DNA of 37,656 nt. Source: an uncultured Cellvibrionales bacterium. GTDB lineage: Bacteria; Pseudomonadota; Gammaproteobacteria; Pseudomonadales; Porticoccaceae. Where the stretch lies: contig CAJWCO010000024.1 in NCBI GenBank assembly GCA_913031145.1, positions 1 to 37,656 on the forward strand, written 5' to 3'. A program made the translations under genes and the position numbers. The notes below the pieces were generated by a model that saw only the letters and a program-made list of their open reading frames with translations, was not told the origin of the DNA and searched no databases. Positions 23,973 to 33,421 of the stretch are shown one piece after another (the stretch's first letter is position 1; the number at the start of each line of letters is the position of its first letter).

Positions 23973-25166
23973 TTGATTTCACCTCATGGTTCGTCCCAGC
24001 TTAATTCACTGTACGTTAATGATGCGCGGCACCGTTCAGAGCTTCTGTTAGAAGCGCAGGCGTTACCAGCATTGCTGCTTAATTCAGCCGCAGCGGCGAA
24101 TGCCACTATGTTGGGCGCAGGCTACTTTAACCCATTAAAAGGTTTTATGAATCTTGCCGATGCGGTGAGTTGCGCCGACAAAATGGAAACGACCGAGGGC
24201 CTGTTTTGGCCAGTACCTATCGTCAATATCTGCCCCGACGTCGATGCAATTCGTGGCGCCTCGCGCATTGCTTTGCGTGATCCGAATATTGAAGGGCACC
24301 CGGTGCTTGCCGTGATGAGCGTTGATGCGATTGAGACCGTTAGCCGAGCGCAACTGGAGTCTATTGCACACCCACTCTTTGCGACGAGTGACAGTCAACA
24401 CCCGGGTGTTGCGACCTTCTTGGCATTGGGAAATCATCTGGTGTCCGGCACGATTGAGGTCTTGAACTTTAGTTATTTTCAGGCTGATTTTCCTGACACA
24501 TTTCAAACAGCTGATGCTATAAGAGCAGAGATTTCCCAGCGCGGCTGGAAAAAAGTAGTGGCTTTTCAGACCCGTAACCCCATGCACCGAGCGCACGAAG
24601 AGTTGTGTCGAATGGCTATGGAGCGCTTGGAGGCTGACGGGTTAATTGTGCACATGCTCTTGGGGCGTTTAAAGTCAGGTGACATACCTGCCACGGTCCG
24701 TGATGACTGCATTCGCAAGATGGTAGAGTTATATTTTCCAGAAAACTCCGTGATGATTTCAGGCTATGGCTTTGACATGCTGTATGCAGGGCCGCGCGAG
24801 GCCCTATTACACGCCATTTTTCGTCAGAACATGGGCGCTACGCATCTTATCGTGGGGCGAGATCATGCCGGTGTGGGTGATTATTATGGTGCCTTTGACG
24901 CGCAGGAGATATTCTTGTCATCAGTGCCAAAAGGGGCATTAGAGATTCAGATATTTTGCGCTGATCACACCGCGTTCTCCAAAAAACTGGGTCGCGTTGT
25001 CATGATGAATGAAGTGAGTGATCACGAGAAGGACGACTTTATTTTATTGTCTGGTACGGCAGTTCGAGAGATGTTGAGTGCCGGGCGGGCACCCCCGCCC
25101 GAGTTTTCTCGACCTGAAGTGGCGGCCATTTTGATGGCGTATTATCAGCAAAACGTGCAGCAGTAG
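23973..25166 (+). CDS. sat: ATP sulfurylase, homomeric type
   Basis: A 397-residue homo-oligomeric ATP sulfurylase (PF01747-type) making APS from sulfate and ATP. The N-terminus reads MISPHGSS, the canonical I-x-P-H-G opening, so the TTG at 23973 is a real start and the protein is full length. The catalytic segment QTRNPMHRAHE is at 199-209, GRDHAG at 295-300 followed by VGDYYG, and SGTAVREML near the C-terminus. A weak CAGG lies 9 bp before the TTG. The same frame as cysC precedes it, with order kinase then sulfurylase, as in animal PAPS synthetases. This is the reverse of the sulfurylase-kinase order known from Aquifex-type fusions. Confidence 0.93.
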   Translation: MISPHGSSQLNSLYVNDARHRSELLLEAQALPALLLNSAAAANATMLGAGYFNPLKGFMNLADAVSCADKMETTEGLFWPVPIVNICPDVDAIRGASRIALRDPNIEGHPVLAVMSVDAIETVSRAQLESIAHPLFATSDSQHPGVATFLALGNHLVSGTIEVLNFSYFQADFPDTFQTADAIRAEISQRGWKKVVAFQTRNPMHRAHEELCRMAMERLEADGLIVHMLLGRLKSGDIPATVRDDCIRKMVELYFPENSVMISGYGFDMLYAGPREALLHAIFRQNMGATHLIVGRDHAGVGDYYGAFDAQEIFLSSVPKGALEIQIFCADHTAFSKKLGRVVMMNEVSDHEKDDFILLSGTAVREMLSAGRAPPPEFSRPEVAAILMAYYQQNVQQ

Positions 25167-25236
25167 TGCAAGCGGCGCGCTGTTTCGGCGGGTTGCGAAG
25201 TCTGTGTGAAATTTTTTGATAGATGAGGAGTGAACT

Positions 25237-25728
25237 TTGTCTATACCTCGACCGTTCAGACTACTCGGCGTCCAACAAATCGCCATTGGTGCCGCGGATA
25301 AAAGTCGTCTGCAGGCATTTTGGGTGCAGTTACTAGGGATTCAGCAGACCGGACAATTCATTAGCGAAACTGAAAATGTCGATGAAGATATTTGTCAGGT
25401 GGGGGTGGGGCCCTTTGCCGTTGAAATTGATTTAATGCAGCCATTGAATTCGAGTAAGAAGCCTCGAGTAGACAGTCCTGCGTTGAACCATATCGGCTTC
25501 TGGGTTGATGATTTAAAGGCCGCGCATGCCTGGCTGACGGAGCAGGGATTGCGCTTCACTCCGGGTGGTATCCGTCAAGGTGCCGCAGGACATGATGTGT
25601 GTTTTATTCACCCCAAAGGCAGCGAAGACTTTCCGTTATGTGCCGAAGGGGTCTTGGTTGAATTAGTGCAGGCTCCAAGTTATGTCGTTGATGCGTACGA
25701 GGGCCAGTCACAAATAGCATCATCATAG
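25237..25728 (+). CDS. VOC superfamily protein (glyoxalase/epimerase-like)
   Basis: A 163-residue protein with two beta-alpha-beta-beta-beta modules of the vicinal oxygen chelate fold. The probable metal ligands are Gln14 (GVQQIAI), Glu63 (VEIDLMQ), His85 ([10 protein letters not shown]) and Glu142 (VLVELVQ), a Q-E-H-E set as in human glyoxalase I, although overall layout also resembles methylmalonyl-CoA epimerase. The start is a TTG with a strong GAGGAG (25225-25230) 6 bp upstream, which decides it; there is no in-frame ATG near. The role is unknown. It lies 70 bp after sat, on the same strand, so might be co-transcribed. Confidence 0.82.
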   Translation: MSIPRPFRLLGVQQIAIGAADKSRLQAFWVQLLGIQQTGQFISETENVDEDICQVGVGPFAVEIDLMQPLNSSKKPRVDSPALNHIGFWVDDLKAAHAWLTEQGLRFTPGGIRQGAAGHDVCFIHPKGSEDFPLCAEGVLVELVQAPSYVVDAYEGQSQIASS

Positions 25729-25826
25729 TCGCGGGAGAGGACATTTAACGGTACACTGCCGCCCCGCCAGAAGGGTACACTCCGCGACTGTCTGCCTAAT
25801 CGGCTTATCAACCAAAGTGCATGCAC

Positions 25827-27317
25827 ATGAGCTTTAAAAATTTGGGATTAACACCACCTCTACTCAAGGCCTTAGTGAGTCAGGGGTACGCGGAGGCAAC
25901 TTCCATTCAGATTGAGGCCATTCCTGCCATTTTGGCGGGCAGAGATGTAATGGCTATGGCGCAAACGGGAACCGGAAAAACCGCAGGTTTTGCGCTCCCG
26001 ATCCTGCAAAAGTTGTCGCAGGGCACGCCGGCGAGATCGAATCAGGCTCGAGCCTTAGTCTTAACGCCCACCCGAGAACTTGCAGCGCAAGTAGCCGAAA
26101 GTTTTGCGACTTACGGTCAGCATTTATCGCTGCGTTCCACCGTGGTTTATGGCGGCGTTAAAATTAATCCACAAATGCTTAAGTTACGGCGGGGTGTCGA
26201 TGTGTTAGTCGCTACACCGGGACGCTTACTTGATCTGCATGCTCAGAACGCAGTGTCTTTTGACCAGCTCGAAGTGCTCGTGTTGGATGAGGCAGATCGA
26301 ATGCTTGATATGGGTTTTATTCACGATATCAAGCGAATTATCCTGAGCTTGCCGCGGCGTAGACAGAACCTGATGTTTTCTGCAACGTTCTCAAACGAGA
26401 TTCGAGATCTGGCGAAGAAATTGGTGCGTTCCCCCGAAGAGATTTCGGTCACGTCGGGCACGGGTGCCGCGACGTCAGTAAAGCATTGGATCTGTCCGGT
26501 GGAGAAAAAGCGCAAGGCGCCACTTTTGGTCCACTTGATCCATGACCGAGGCTGGCAGCAGGTGTTGGTGTTTGCTAAGACCAAGCATGGCGCAAACAAA
26601 CTTACCAAGTTTCTTGAGGCGGAGGGAGTCACGGCGGCGGCAATTCACGGTAACAAGAGCCAAGCTGCGCGCAATCGAGCCTTGGCAGATTTTAAAGCGG
26701 GCGAGCTGCGTATTCTTGTGGCGACCGATATTGCCGCGCGTGGCTTGGATATTGCGCAATTACCTCAGGTGGTAAATTTCGATTTGCCAAATGTGCCGCA
26801 AGACTATATTCATCGTATCGGTCGAACAGGCCGAGGCGGCTTTAGCGGAGAAGCTATTTCGCTGGTTAGTGCAGATGAGGTAGATTTACTCTCAGATATC
26901 GAACGGCTGATGAAGCAACTCTTAACGCGCGTTGAGATCGACGGCTTTGAACCTGCGCAACGCGTTCCTGAGACAACCTTGGCGCGCAAGAGGAAGAGTG
27001 CAAAACCCCGCAAACCGCTGAGTAGCCAGACCCCCGGCGATTCATATGGGCGTTCATCAAAGCGAAAAGCGGGGGCGAGTCCTTATGGACACGGCCCCCA
27101 ACCGGGTGAAAAACGAAAGTCAGGAACGAGTGGTGCGCTAAAAGGCAGCCAAAAAACACAGCAAAAGCAGACTCCAAGTGAGGGTAAGGCTCGCGATCAG
27201 AGTTCCCCAGCTGAGCCGGCGGCCAGACACGCCGATCAACGGGTGTCAAAGCGACGTCCTAAAGCCAGCGGAGAGCGCGGAGGCGGAGGCACTGGGCGGG
27301 GTCGGAGAGCGCAGTAA
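25827..27317 (+). CDS. rhlE: DEAD-box RNA helicase, RhlE type
   Basis: A 496-residue ATP-dependent RNA helicase. The Q-motif is [26 protein letters not shown]; motif I AQTGTGKT (45-52), II DEAD (154-157), III SAT (185-187), then motif IV-VI elements in [13 protein letters not shown] and [11 protein letters not shown] basic, low-complexity tail from about residue 375 ([10 protein letters not shown] to the end) is like that of RhlE and probably binds RNA. ATG 25827 gives the usual MSF start and is preferred over ATG 25821, but neither has a strong Shine-Dalgarno. Upstream, GGTACACT occurs twice (25750-25757 and 25774-25781), possibly -10 elements. Role: remodelling ribosomal or mRNA structures. 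Confidence 0.93.
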   Translation: MSFKNLGLTPPLLKALVSQGYAEATSIQIEAIPAILAGRDVMAMAQTGTGKTAGFALPILQKLSQGTPARSNQARALVLTPTRELAAQVAESFATYGQHLSLRSTVVYGGVKINPQMLKLRRGVDVLVATPGRLLDLHAQNAVSFDQLEVLVLDEADRMLDMGFIHDIKRIILSLPRRRQNLMFSATFSNEIRDLAKKLVRSPEEISVTSGTGAATSVKHWICPVEKKRKAPLLVHLIHDRGWQQVLVFAKTKHGANKLTKFLEAEGVTAAAIHGNKSQAARNRALADFKAGELRILVATDIAARGLDIAQLPQVVNFDLPNVPQDYIHRIGRTGRGGFSGEAISLVSADEVDLLSDIERLMKQLLTRVEIDGFEPAQRVPETTLARKRKSAKPRKPLSSQTPGDSYGRSSKRKAGASPYGHGPQPGEKRKSGTSGALKGSQKTQQKQTPSEGKARDQSSPAEPAARHADQRVSKRRPKASGERGGGGTGRGRRAQ

Positions 27318-27333
27318 CCTGCAAACATGCAGG
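27318..27333 (+). terminator. Short hairpin between rhlE and the thioesterase pair
   Basis: CCTGCA-AACA-TGCAGG is a perfect 6-bp stem directly after the rhlE stop, followed by AGTTTTGCC. The T-run is short, so it may be a weak terminator or an attenuator/RNase processing site rather than a full stop. Confidence 0.45.
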
Positions 27334-27361
27334 AGTTTTGCCTTGCCTCATAGGGAATTAT

Positions 27362-27871
27362 ATGGCCTTTAATGTAAAGACAGCTTTACTCAAACCTGCA
27401 TTGAAGTTGGCGATGGAGCGCTCGGGCCATGGTCGTCAGTTAGGAATTGACATCACTCATGTGTCTGGCGGTCATGTGCGGCTAGCCTATTCTTATGATC
27501 CACAAGCGGTTGGTAATCCACTCACAGGTGTGATTCACGGTGGCGTCATTCTGAGTCTACTCGACATTTGCTGCGGATGTGCCGCGATGACGGCCATGCA
27601 GGAACTGTCTATTGCTCCTACTATCGATTTACGTCTTGATTATATGCAGCCGGCAAAGCCTGAAAAGCCGGTTTTAGCAAGTGGCAATGTTTACCGAACG
27701 ACATCATCAGTTATTTTTTGCCGAGGCTCAGCATGGCAGGACGATGAGGACGACCCGATCGCGCACTGTGTTGCAACGTTTATGCGCTTGAGTGCTCCTC
27801 AGATGTCTATTGGTAGCGTGATTCGAACGGGTATTCAAGGGTTATTTCCCGCTGGCAAGGATCGAGGATGA
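27362..27871 (+). CDS. PaaI-like hotdog thioesterase
   Basis: A 169-residue single-hotdog protein of the 4HBT/PaaI type. GVIHGGVILSLLDICCG contains the HGG oxyanion motif and the helix, followed by TIDLRLDYMQPAKPEK and VYRTTSSVIFCRGSAWQDDEDDPIAHC with conserved strand pattern. Acyl-CoA substrate unknown. I chose ATG 27362, with GGGA at about 27353-27356 upstream; an earlier TTG (27338) lacks one. It overlaps the next gene by 4 bp (ATGA), indicating coupling. Confidence 0.84.
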   Translation: MAFNVKTALLKPALKLAMERSGHGRQLGIDITHVSGGHVRLAYSYDPQAVGNPLTGVIHGGVILSLLDICCGCAAMTAMQELSIAPTIDLRLDYMQPAKPEKPVLASGNVYRTTSSVIFCRGSAWQDDEDDPIAHCVATFMRLSAPQMSIGSVIRTGIQGLFPAGKDRG

Positions 27872-28356
27872 GCGAAGAAACAGATGCGCAAAATGTATCA
27901 GAGAGTCTGCACAAGGTGCGTCAAGTTGAGTTTGAAGCGGCGCTAGAGGCCGCACTGAATTGCGCATCGCCAAACGACGTGATGAAGTTGATTCCCTACA
28001 GTGGTTTTATTGGCGCACAAGCATCTGTGGTGGATGGGCGCGCGAGGTATTGGTTAGATGCGAGGGTATCAAATATTGGCAATCCGTCCTTGCCCGCAAT
28101 CCATGGCGGCGTGATTGGCGGGTTTTTGGAACTGTCGGTTCTAGTGGAGTTATTGTTTTGTTTAGAGACCTCGGCATTTCCAAAAGTGATTGATTTTTCG
28201 TTAGATTATCTTAGACCTGCGCGCTACCAGACGCTTTACGCTCACTGTCAAATATTGCGGCAGGGAAAGCAAGTCGTAAATGCCGCCGCGACTGCATGGC
28301 AAGACGATATTAAAACGCCTGTAGCCACGGCACGCGGACACTTTTTAATTCACTAA
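27868..28356 (+). CDS. Second PaaI-like hotdog thioesterase
   Basis: A 162-residue hotdog-fold protein, a paralogue of the gene before it. The core AIHGGVIGGFLELS has the HGG motif, and VIDFSLDYLRPARYQTLYAHC and VNAAATAWQDD match the family's later strands. The N-terminal 45 residues are an extra helical segment. Starts inside the previous gene's stop codon (ATGA). A heteromeric thioesterase of the two is plausible since PaaI-like proteins form tetramers. Substrate unknown. Confidence 0.83.
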   Translation: MSEETDAQNVSESLHKVRQVEFEAALEAALNCASPNDVMKLIPYSGFIGAQASVVDGRARYWLDARVSNIGNPSLPAIHGGVIGGFLELSVLVELLFCLETSAFPKVIDFSLDYLRPARYQTLYAHCQILRQGKQVVNAAATAWQDDIKTPVATARGHFLIH

Positions 28357-28380
28357 TCACCACGTGATTTGACCCTCAAG

Positions 28381-28408
28381 GTTGAATTATGCGCGTCTGC
28401 CCCCACTC
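28381..28408 (+). promoter_or_regulatory. Sigma-32-type heat-shock promoter for htpG
   Basis: GTTGAA at 28381-28386, then 14 bp, then CCCCACTC at 28401-28408, compared with the sigma-32 consensus CTTGAA-N13/14-CCCCATNT. Core TTGAA and CCCCA match at the right spacing. It lies about 40 bp before the htpG start, as expected for an RpoH-regulated gene. Confidence 0.72.
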
Positions 28409-28446
28409 ATCGACTAAGATTAAATTTTTTAGGAGAACAAACGACC

Positions 28447-30381
28447 ATGGCATCTACATCGAACGCAGAAACTCTGGGTTTTCAAACAGAAGCGAAACAA
28501 CTATTACACCTGATGATTCATTCCCTTTATTCAAACAAAGAGATTTTTCTTAGGGAATTGGTTTCTAACGCGTCGGATGCGGCGGATAAGCTAAGGTTTG
28601 AAGCGCTTGCGCATCCGGATCTCTATGAAGACAGCCCAGACCTATGGGTGCGTATCGAAGTAGACGAAGAAAATAAACGCCTGGTCATATCCGATAACGG
28701 AATTGGCATGTCACGAGACGAAGTGATCGCCAATCTAGGAACCATTGCTAAATCTGGGACGGGCGAGTTCCTGCAATCACTCACCGGTGATCAGCAACAA
28801 GACTCCCAACTTATCGGCCAATTCGGCGTTGGCTTTTACTCTTCTTTTATCGTAGCGGAAAAGGTGATTGTCGAGACTCGACGGGCGGGCGCTCCGACAG
28901 ATTCGGGGGTTCGTTGGGCCTGCGACGGGGAGGCAGATTATACCATTGAGTCGATAGAAAAAGTTGAACGCGGAACTCGCATCGAGCTCATTTTGAAAGC
29001 AGATCAAGCTGAATTTGCGAGCAGTTGGAGATTGAACAGCATCGTTAAAAAGTATTCCGACCACATCGCAATTCCCGTTCAAATGTTGAAAAAAGATCCG
29101 CCGGCGGCACCCAGTGAAGATGATGAAGTCGTGATCGAAGACGAGGTCAAAGCGCCCCAGTGGGAGTCGGTAAATGACGCGAAGGCCCTCTGGACACGTT
29201 CTAGAGGCGATATCAGTGACGACGAATACAGCGATTTTTATCGGCATATTTCTCATGACTTTTCGCCGCCTCTGCACTGGACCCACAATCGGGTGGAGGG
29301 CAAGCACGAGTACACAAGTCTTCTTTACATACCGACAACGGCCCCGATGGACCTGTATCAAAGAGACGCTGCTAGGGGTGTGAAGCTGTATATTAAACGA
29401 ACATTTATTATGGACGATGCAGAGCAGTTCATGCCGATGTACCTAAGGTTCGTGAAGGGTGTTGTTGATAGCGCTGATTTGCCACTCAATGTATCGCGCG
29501 AGATATTGCAAAAGACGCCTATGGTGGACAGTATTCGGGCGGCAATCACTAAGCGCGTTTTGGATATGTTGAGTAAATTGGCAAGTACTGACGAAGAGAA
29601 ATATGCGCTTTTCTGGGGTCAGTTCGGGACTGTTTTAAAGGAAGGTCCCAGTGAAGATCATACCAACCGAGAGAAAATCGCTAAATTACTGCGGTTCGCC
29701 AGTTCGACCGTTGGCTCTGATGCAACTTCAGTGAGTTTGTCCGATTACATCGCCCGCAAGAAAGAGGGTCAAGACAAGATTTACTACCTGACAGGGGACA
29801 GTTATTCGGTGATTGCGAATAGCCCCTATTTAGAGGTCTTCCGCAAACATGGCATCGAGGTCTTATTGATGTGCGATCGCATCGACGAGTGGATGATGGG
29901 TTATCTGTCAGAGTTTGACGGGGTGTCTTTTCAAGATGTTGCCCGCGGCGAGCTAGATTTACAGCATTTGATTGAAAAGAATGAGGATCAGAGCGCAGAA
30001 GACGCTAAACAGAAAGATTTAGGTGATACCGATACTTTTTCTGCGCGCATCAAGGAGCTTCTTGCAGATCGTGTTGAGGATGTTCGAAGTACGGAACGAC
30101 TCACGGACTCGCCTGCATGTCTGGTTGTTGGCGAGCATGACATGGGTGAACAAATGCGTAAGATCATGCAGGCGGCCGGTCAAAGCGTGCCCGACAGCAA
30201 GCCGATACTTGAGGTCAATATGCGTCATCCGCTCGTTGAGAAGCTGGAGGCAGAAGAAAACGATGAAAAGGCGACCGTGCTCGCCGGGCTACTTTATGAT
30301 CAAGCGGCGTTGTCGGCTGGTCGCCCATTGGAAAATCCAGCGCAATTCGTGCAGCGCTTGAATCAAATGATGTTTGAATAA
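28447..30381 (+). CDS. htpG: Molecular chaperone HtpG (bacterial Hsp90)
   Basis: A 644-residue ATP-dependent chaperone. The N-terminal GHKL ATPase domain has [41 protein letters not shown] and [17 protein letters not shown], the ATP-lid and nucleotide contacts. The middle domain contains [39 protein letters not shown], and the C-terminal dimerisation domain follows with [18 protein letters not shown]. The start is the ATG at 28447, ten bases after Shine-Dalgarno AGGAGA (28431-28436); an earlier in-frame TTG at 28369 is upstream of the promoter. It is preceded by a sigma-32-like promoter and followed by a strong terminator, so it forms its own transcription unit. Confidence 0.97.
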   Translation: MASTSNAETLGFQTEAKQLLHLMIHSLYSNKEIFLRELVSNASDAADKLRFEALAHPDLYEDSPDLWVRIEVDEENKRLVISDNGIGMSRDEVIANLGTIAKSGTGEFLQSLTGDQQQDSQLIGQFGVGFYSSFIVAEKVIVETRRAGAPTDSGVRWACDGEADYTIESIEKVERGTRIELILKADQAEFASSWRLNSIVKKYSDHIAIPVQMLKKDPPAAPSEDDEVVIEDEVKAPQWESVNDAKALWTRSRGDISDDEYSDFYRHISHDFSPPLHWTHNRVEGKHEYTSLLYIPTTAPMDLYQRDAARGVKLYIKRTFIMDDAEQFMPMYLRFVKGVVDSADLPLNVSREILQKTPMVDSIRAAITKRVLDMLSKLASTDEEKYALFWGQFGTVLKEGPSEDHTNREKIAKLLRFASSTVGSDATSVSLSDYIARKKEGQDKIYYLTGDSYSVIANSPYLEVFRKHGIEVLLMCDRIDEWMMGYLSEFDGVSFQDVARGELDLQHLIEKNEDQSAEDAKQKDLGDTDTFSARIKELLADRVEDVRSTERLTDSPACLVVGEHDMGEQMRKIMQAAGQSVPDSKPILEVNMRHPLVEKLEAEENDEKATVLAGLLYDQAALSAGRPLENPAQFVQRLNQMMFE

Positions 30382-30415
30382 CAGGCAAGCCTTTTGTGAC
30401 GGAAAATCATACAGC

Positions 30416-30453
30416 AAGCTAAAAAATCGCCGGATTAAGGCTTTTTTTTAGCT
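30416..30453. terminator. Strong intrinsic terminator after htpG
   Basis: AAGCTAAAAAA pairs with TTTTTTAGCTT, enclosing an inner GCC/GGC stem around GGATTAA. The A-tract before and T-tract after the inner stem make it work on either strand. It lies 35 bp past the htpG stop. Confidence 0.85.
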
Positions 30454-30460
30454 TTATTGC

Positions 30461-30491
30461 ACTGACATAATGCGGGTAACCGCTCTATACT
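30461..30491 (+). promoter_or_regulatory. Candidate sigma-70 promoter for gpsA
   Basis: CTGACA (30461-30466) and TATACT (30486-30491) resemble -35 and -10 boxes but are 19 bp apart, longer than ideal. Location directly after the htpG terminator and 24 bp before the gpsA start fits. Confidence 0.4.
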
Positions 30492-30515
30492 ACAAACTTT
30501 TGGAAGGGTATGGAC

Positions 30516-31544
30516 GTGAGTCAGGGCGGGCAAACGATCGCGGTACTCGGTGCTGGAAGTTTTGGTAGTGTCATAGCCAATATGATTGCGGCGAACGGCC
30601 ACGACGTTCACTTGTGGATGCGAGACGAGATCTCGGCCCAGCGCGGAGAGAGCGAACGAGTGAACGATCGATATCTGTCAGGGTATCGATTACAACCCAA
30701 TCTGCGAATTAGTAGTTGTTTGACTTCTTGTCTTAAAGACGCAGATACGGTTTTCTTTTCAGTGCCAAGTGGTGCCTTGAAGCGCCTTGCTGAGCGTGTG
30801 AGTCCTGTGTTGAAAACGGGCGCGGTTGTTATCAGCACATCAAAAGGCATCTGTGGTGACGACTTTTTGTTGCCAAGTCAGCTTCTTCAGAAAATCCTGC
30901 CGCAGGCCTCTGTAGGCGTTATCAGTGGGCCAAATCTGGCAAAAGAAATTGCTAATTATGAAATTACTGCAACTGTGGTGGCGAGCGAAGACGCAGAGGT
31001 ATGTCAGCATATCCAGCGTTTATTGGCGTCTGACTATTTTAGAGTGTACGCCAATCGGGATCGTTTCGGCGTAGAGTTGGCGGGAGCGTTAAAAAACATC
31101 TACGCCATTGTGTCTGGGATTGCAGAGGCTATGGGAGTGGGGCAGAATACCAAGAGCGTCGTGTTGACACGGAGCTTAGCTGAAATGCAACGGTTTGGGA
31201 TGAAAATGGGTGCCGATCCCATGACTTTTTTGGGTCTTAGCGGTGTTGGTGATTTGTTTGTAACCTGCACATCTCCATTGAGCCGAAATTTTCAAGTGGG
31301 CATGGGGTTAGGGCAGGGTAAGACGCTCGAACAGGCAATTGTCGATGTCGGGCAAATCGCTGAAGGCGTCAATACGACTAAATTAGTGAAAGAAAAAGCG
31401 GCGCAAATGGATACATACATGCCCCTCGCGTCAGCACTTTACGCTACACTATTTGAGCAGCAACCTATACAGGCTTCTCTGCGAAGTATGATGCTCGCAG
31501 AGCAGAATTCTGATGTCGACTTCACGGTGAAAATAAATGACTGA
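30516..31544 (+). CDS. gpsA: Glycerol-3-phosphate dehydrogenase [NAD(P)+]
   Basis: A 342-residue cytoplasmic enzyme reducing dihydroxyacetone phosphate to sn-glycerol 3-phosphate for phospholipid synthesis. The nucleotide-binding loop GAGSFG is at 12-17; VISTSKGI and ISGPNLAKEI follow, then the catalytic Lys in ELAGALKNIYAI, and GLSGVGDLFVTCTSPLSRNFQVG at the C-terminal domain. I prefer GTG 30516 because GGAAGGG (30502-30508) lies 7 bp before it; the ATG at 30510 is only 1 bp away. It overlaps the DUF4389 gene by 8 bp, so the two form an operon. Confidence 0.95.
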   Translation: MSQGGQTIAVLGAGSFGSVIANMIAANGHDVHLWMRDEISAQRGESERVNDRYLSGYRLQPNLRISSCLTSCLKDADTVFFSVPSGALKRLAERVSPVLKTGAVVISTSKGICGDDFLLPSQLLQKILPQASVGVISGPNLAKEIANYEITATVVASEDAEVCQHIQRLLASDYFRVYANRDRFGVELAGALKNIYAIVSGIAEAMGVGQNTKSVVLTRSLAEMQRFGMKMGADPMTFLGLSGVGDLFVTCTSPLSRNFQVGMGLGQGKTLEQAIVDVGQIAEGVNTTKLVKEKAAQMDTYMPLASALYATLFEQQPIQASLRSMMLAEQNSDVDFTVKIND

Positions 31545-32052
31545 TACTAAGGCGTCCTTAAAAAATATGGATTCATGGCGGAGGGTCGGTTTTGTCGTCC
31601 TCTTCCTCATCTTGATGATGGTTGCACGCAGCGTGATCTTCCTTGTTGTGGTAGCGCAAGCGATCATATTGCTCACTACTGGCGAGCATCATCTTAAATT
31701 ACGTGAGTTTGGAGAGACTCTGGGCCACTGGGTTTTTCAAACATTGATGTTTATTACTCACAATAGTGACGTTAAGAGCTTTCCGTTTGATGACTGGCCG
31801 AAGCCGTCATCAGCTGAAGAGGTGCCCGTGAGCCCTGAACAGCGCGCGGGTGAGGGGAGTTTCACCCCAATCGCCGATAGCGAACTCATGGGTGAACAAT
31901 CGAAATCTGCTCGCTCCGATGATATTCCGTCTTTTACTGCATCGGTTGAAGAGGAAGACCTAGGGGCACACGCACAACCACAAGCAGACGCAGAAGCAGA
32001 CCAAGCAGAAGCAGACCAAGCAGATCACAATGGTACTATAACGTCGAGGTGA
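31537..32052 (+). CDS. DUF4389-domain membrane protein
   Basis: A 171-residue protein. Residues ~15-48 form a long hydrophobic stretch (RRVGFVVLFLILMMVARSVIFLVVVAQAIILL) that is one or two membrane segments, followed by LREFGETLGHWVFQTLMFITHNSDVKSFPFDDWP, the DUF4389 signature with its conserved F(L)TyNsdekPFPF-like motif. From about residue 95 the protein is acidic and probably disordered, ending in a short Gln/Ala/Asp repeat (QADAEADQAEADQAD). It starts inside gpsA, eight bases before its stop, and so is coupled to it; gpsA-DUF4389 adjacency occurs in gammaproteobacteria. Function unknown. Confidence 0.88.
   Translation: MTDTKASLKNMDSWRRVGFVVLFLILMMVARSVIFLVVVAQAIILLTTGEHHLKLREFGETLGHWVFQTLMFITHNSDVKSFPFDDWPKPSSAEEVPVSPEQRAGEGSFTPIADSELMGEQSKSARSDDIPSFTASVEEEDLGAHAQPQADAEADQAEADQADHNGTITSR
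31990..32019 (+). repeat. 15-bp tandem repeat in the DUF4389 tail
   Basis: GCAGAAGCAGACCAA is present twice in tandem (31990-32004 and 32005-32019), with partial units on both sides, encoding AEADQ repeats. The unit is a multiple of 3, so copy-number changes would keep the frame and alter only tail length. Confidence 0.85.
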
Positions 32053-32266
32053 ACTCGTTCGTAGTCAAAAGCGGTTTACGCGCGTCTGAACCGTAAAGCC
32101 TCGCCTGCGTTGGGTACTGGAACAGTCTCGTCGACGCAGTGATCTTAAAAACCCCGAGTGCCAAGCAATCGCCGGTATACATTGAAAGCGAGGCTCGATG
32201 GGCATGACGGTGTAAAGTTGATGCTGAGCGCCGACATTCAATTCGTTAAATGACAGGTAGCCACCC

Positions 32267-33133
32267 ATGGAAATTCGCTATCGTGGGGAACTCGCGATCC
32301 GCTCCCGCGGATTGTCCCTAGCAGCCAAAGAGTGGGGTAGTCCCGATTCTAGACCCGTGATTGCACTGCATGGTTGGTTAGACAATGCCGCTACTTTTGA
32401 TCGCATGCTGCCGAGTATGAGTGATTTACATGTGGTTGCGCTGGATGCTGCAGGCCATGGATTGAGTGACTTCAGGTCGGATGATGCGAGTTATGACATC
32501 TGGCTGGATGTTGCTGACGTCATTGCAGTGGCAGATCATATGGGGTGGGATAGGTTTACCTTGCTCGGGCATTCGCGGGGAGCGATAGTAGCGGTTTTGG
32601 TGGCGGGTTCGTTCCCTGACCGAGTGAGTCATCTGGCCATGATCGATGGGCATGTTCCGATCCCTGCGACGGAGCATAACGCGGCGAGACAAATAGCTAA
32701 GGCAATTCGCGATCACCGTCGTTTCGGAAACGCTTCGCCGAGCTTTTTTTCTAGTTTTGAACGAGCAGTACATGCGCGTTCTAATGGCTTTTTAGCCTTG
32801 CAGTTAGATGCCGCCGAAATACTCGCGCAGCGTGGTGTGCGCCAGAGTGAGCGCGGGTTTTACTGGCACAATGACCAACGGCTTAAAGGGACCTCGTCTA
32901 TTAAATTTACCCGCGAGCAACTACAGAGTTTCTTAGCTGCCGTGAGTGCCCCTACTTTACTTATTCAAGCGCAGCAGAGCATATTTACACGCGATGATAA
33001 GGAAGCAGAGCTGTTTGCATCGATCATTGGATTGCAGATTGTGGATATGGCGGGTGGCCATCACCTTCATCTTGAAAGCCAACATGCTCGGGTAGCTCAA
33101 GAAATTTCTAGGTTCCTCTCGCAGCACGAGTAA
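32267..33133 (+). CDS. Alpha/beta hydrolase
   Basis: A 288-residue alpha/beta-hydrolase fold protein. HGWLDN near 35-40 supplies the oxyanion hole; the nucleophile elbow is GHSRG with Ser103 (101-105); the catalytic His lies in GGHHLHLE near the C-terminus. FWHNDQRLKGTS and a helical cap (FFSSFERAVHARSNGFLALQLDAAEIL) are similar to SERHL-type serine hydrolases. The start ATG has only a weak AGG about 10 bp upstream. Substrate unknown; an esterase or lipase-like activity is an inference. Confidence 0.88.
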   Translation: MEIRYRGELAIRSRGLSLAAKEWGSPDSRPVIALHGWLDNAATFDRMLPSMSDLHVVALDAAGHGLSDFRSDDASYDIWLDVADVIAVADHMGWDRFTLLGHSRGAIVAVLVAGSFPDRVSHLAMIDGHVPIPATEHNAARQIAKAIRDHRRFGNASPSFFSSFERAVHARSNGFLALQLDAAEILAQRGVRQSERGFYWHNDQRLKGTSSIKFTREQLQSFLAAVSAPTLLIQAQQSIFTRDDKEAELFASIIGLQIVDMAGGHHLHLESQHARVAQEISRFLSQHE

Positions 33134-33421
33134 TCGAGCACGTGAGGGTTAAGTAAGTGCAAGGGCGAGGCCTCTGAATCGTCGAAGTGAGATGTTAGTT
33201 GGGCAGATTACAGTTCGCCTTATAAATCTATCGAGTTTATGCGGTGGCTAGTATTCGACCGGCAACTGTATTTATTCGAAGCTTATCAAGTGCTATGCTT
33301 CTTTTACAGCCTGACGAAGTTTTTGCCCTGTCATGGATTGGATTCAAGTCACGAGCCCTGTCGCCTATGGCAATTCCACCTGAATTAAAAGTACCTCCTG
33401 TACAAAGGATAAGGAACGATT

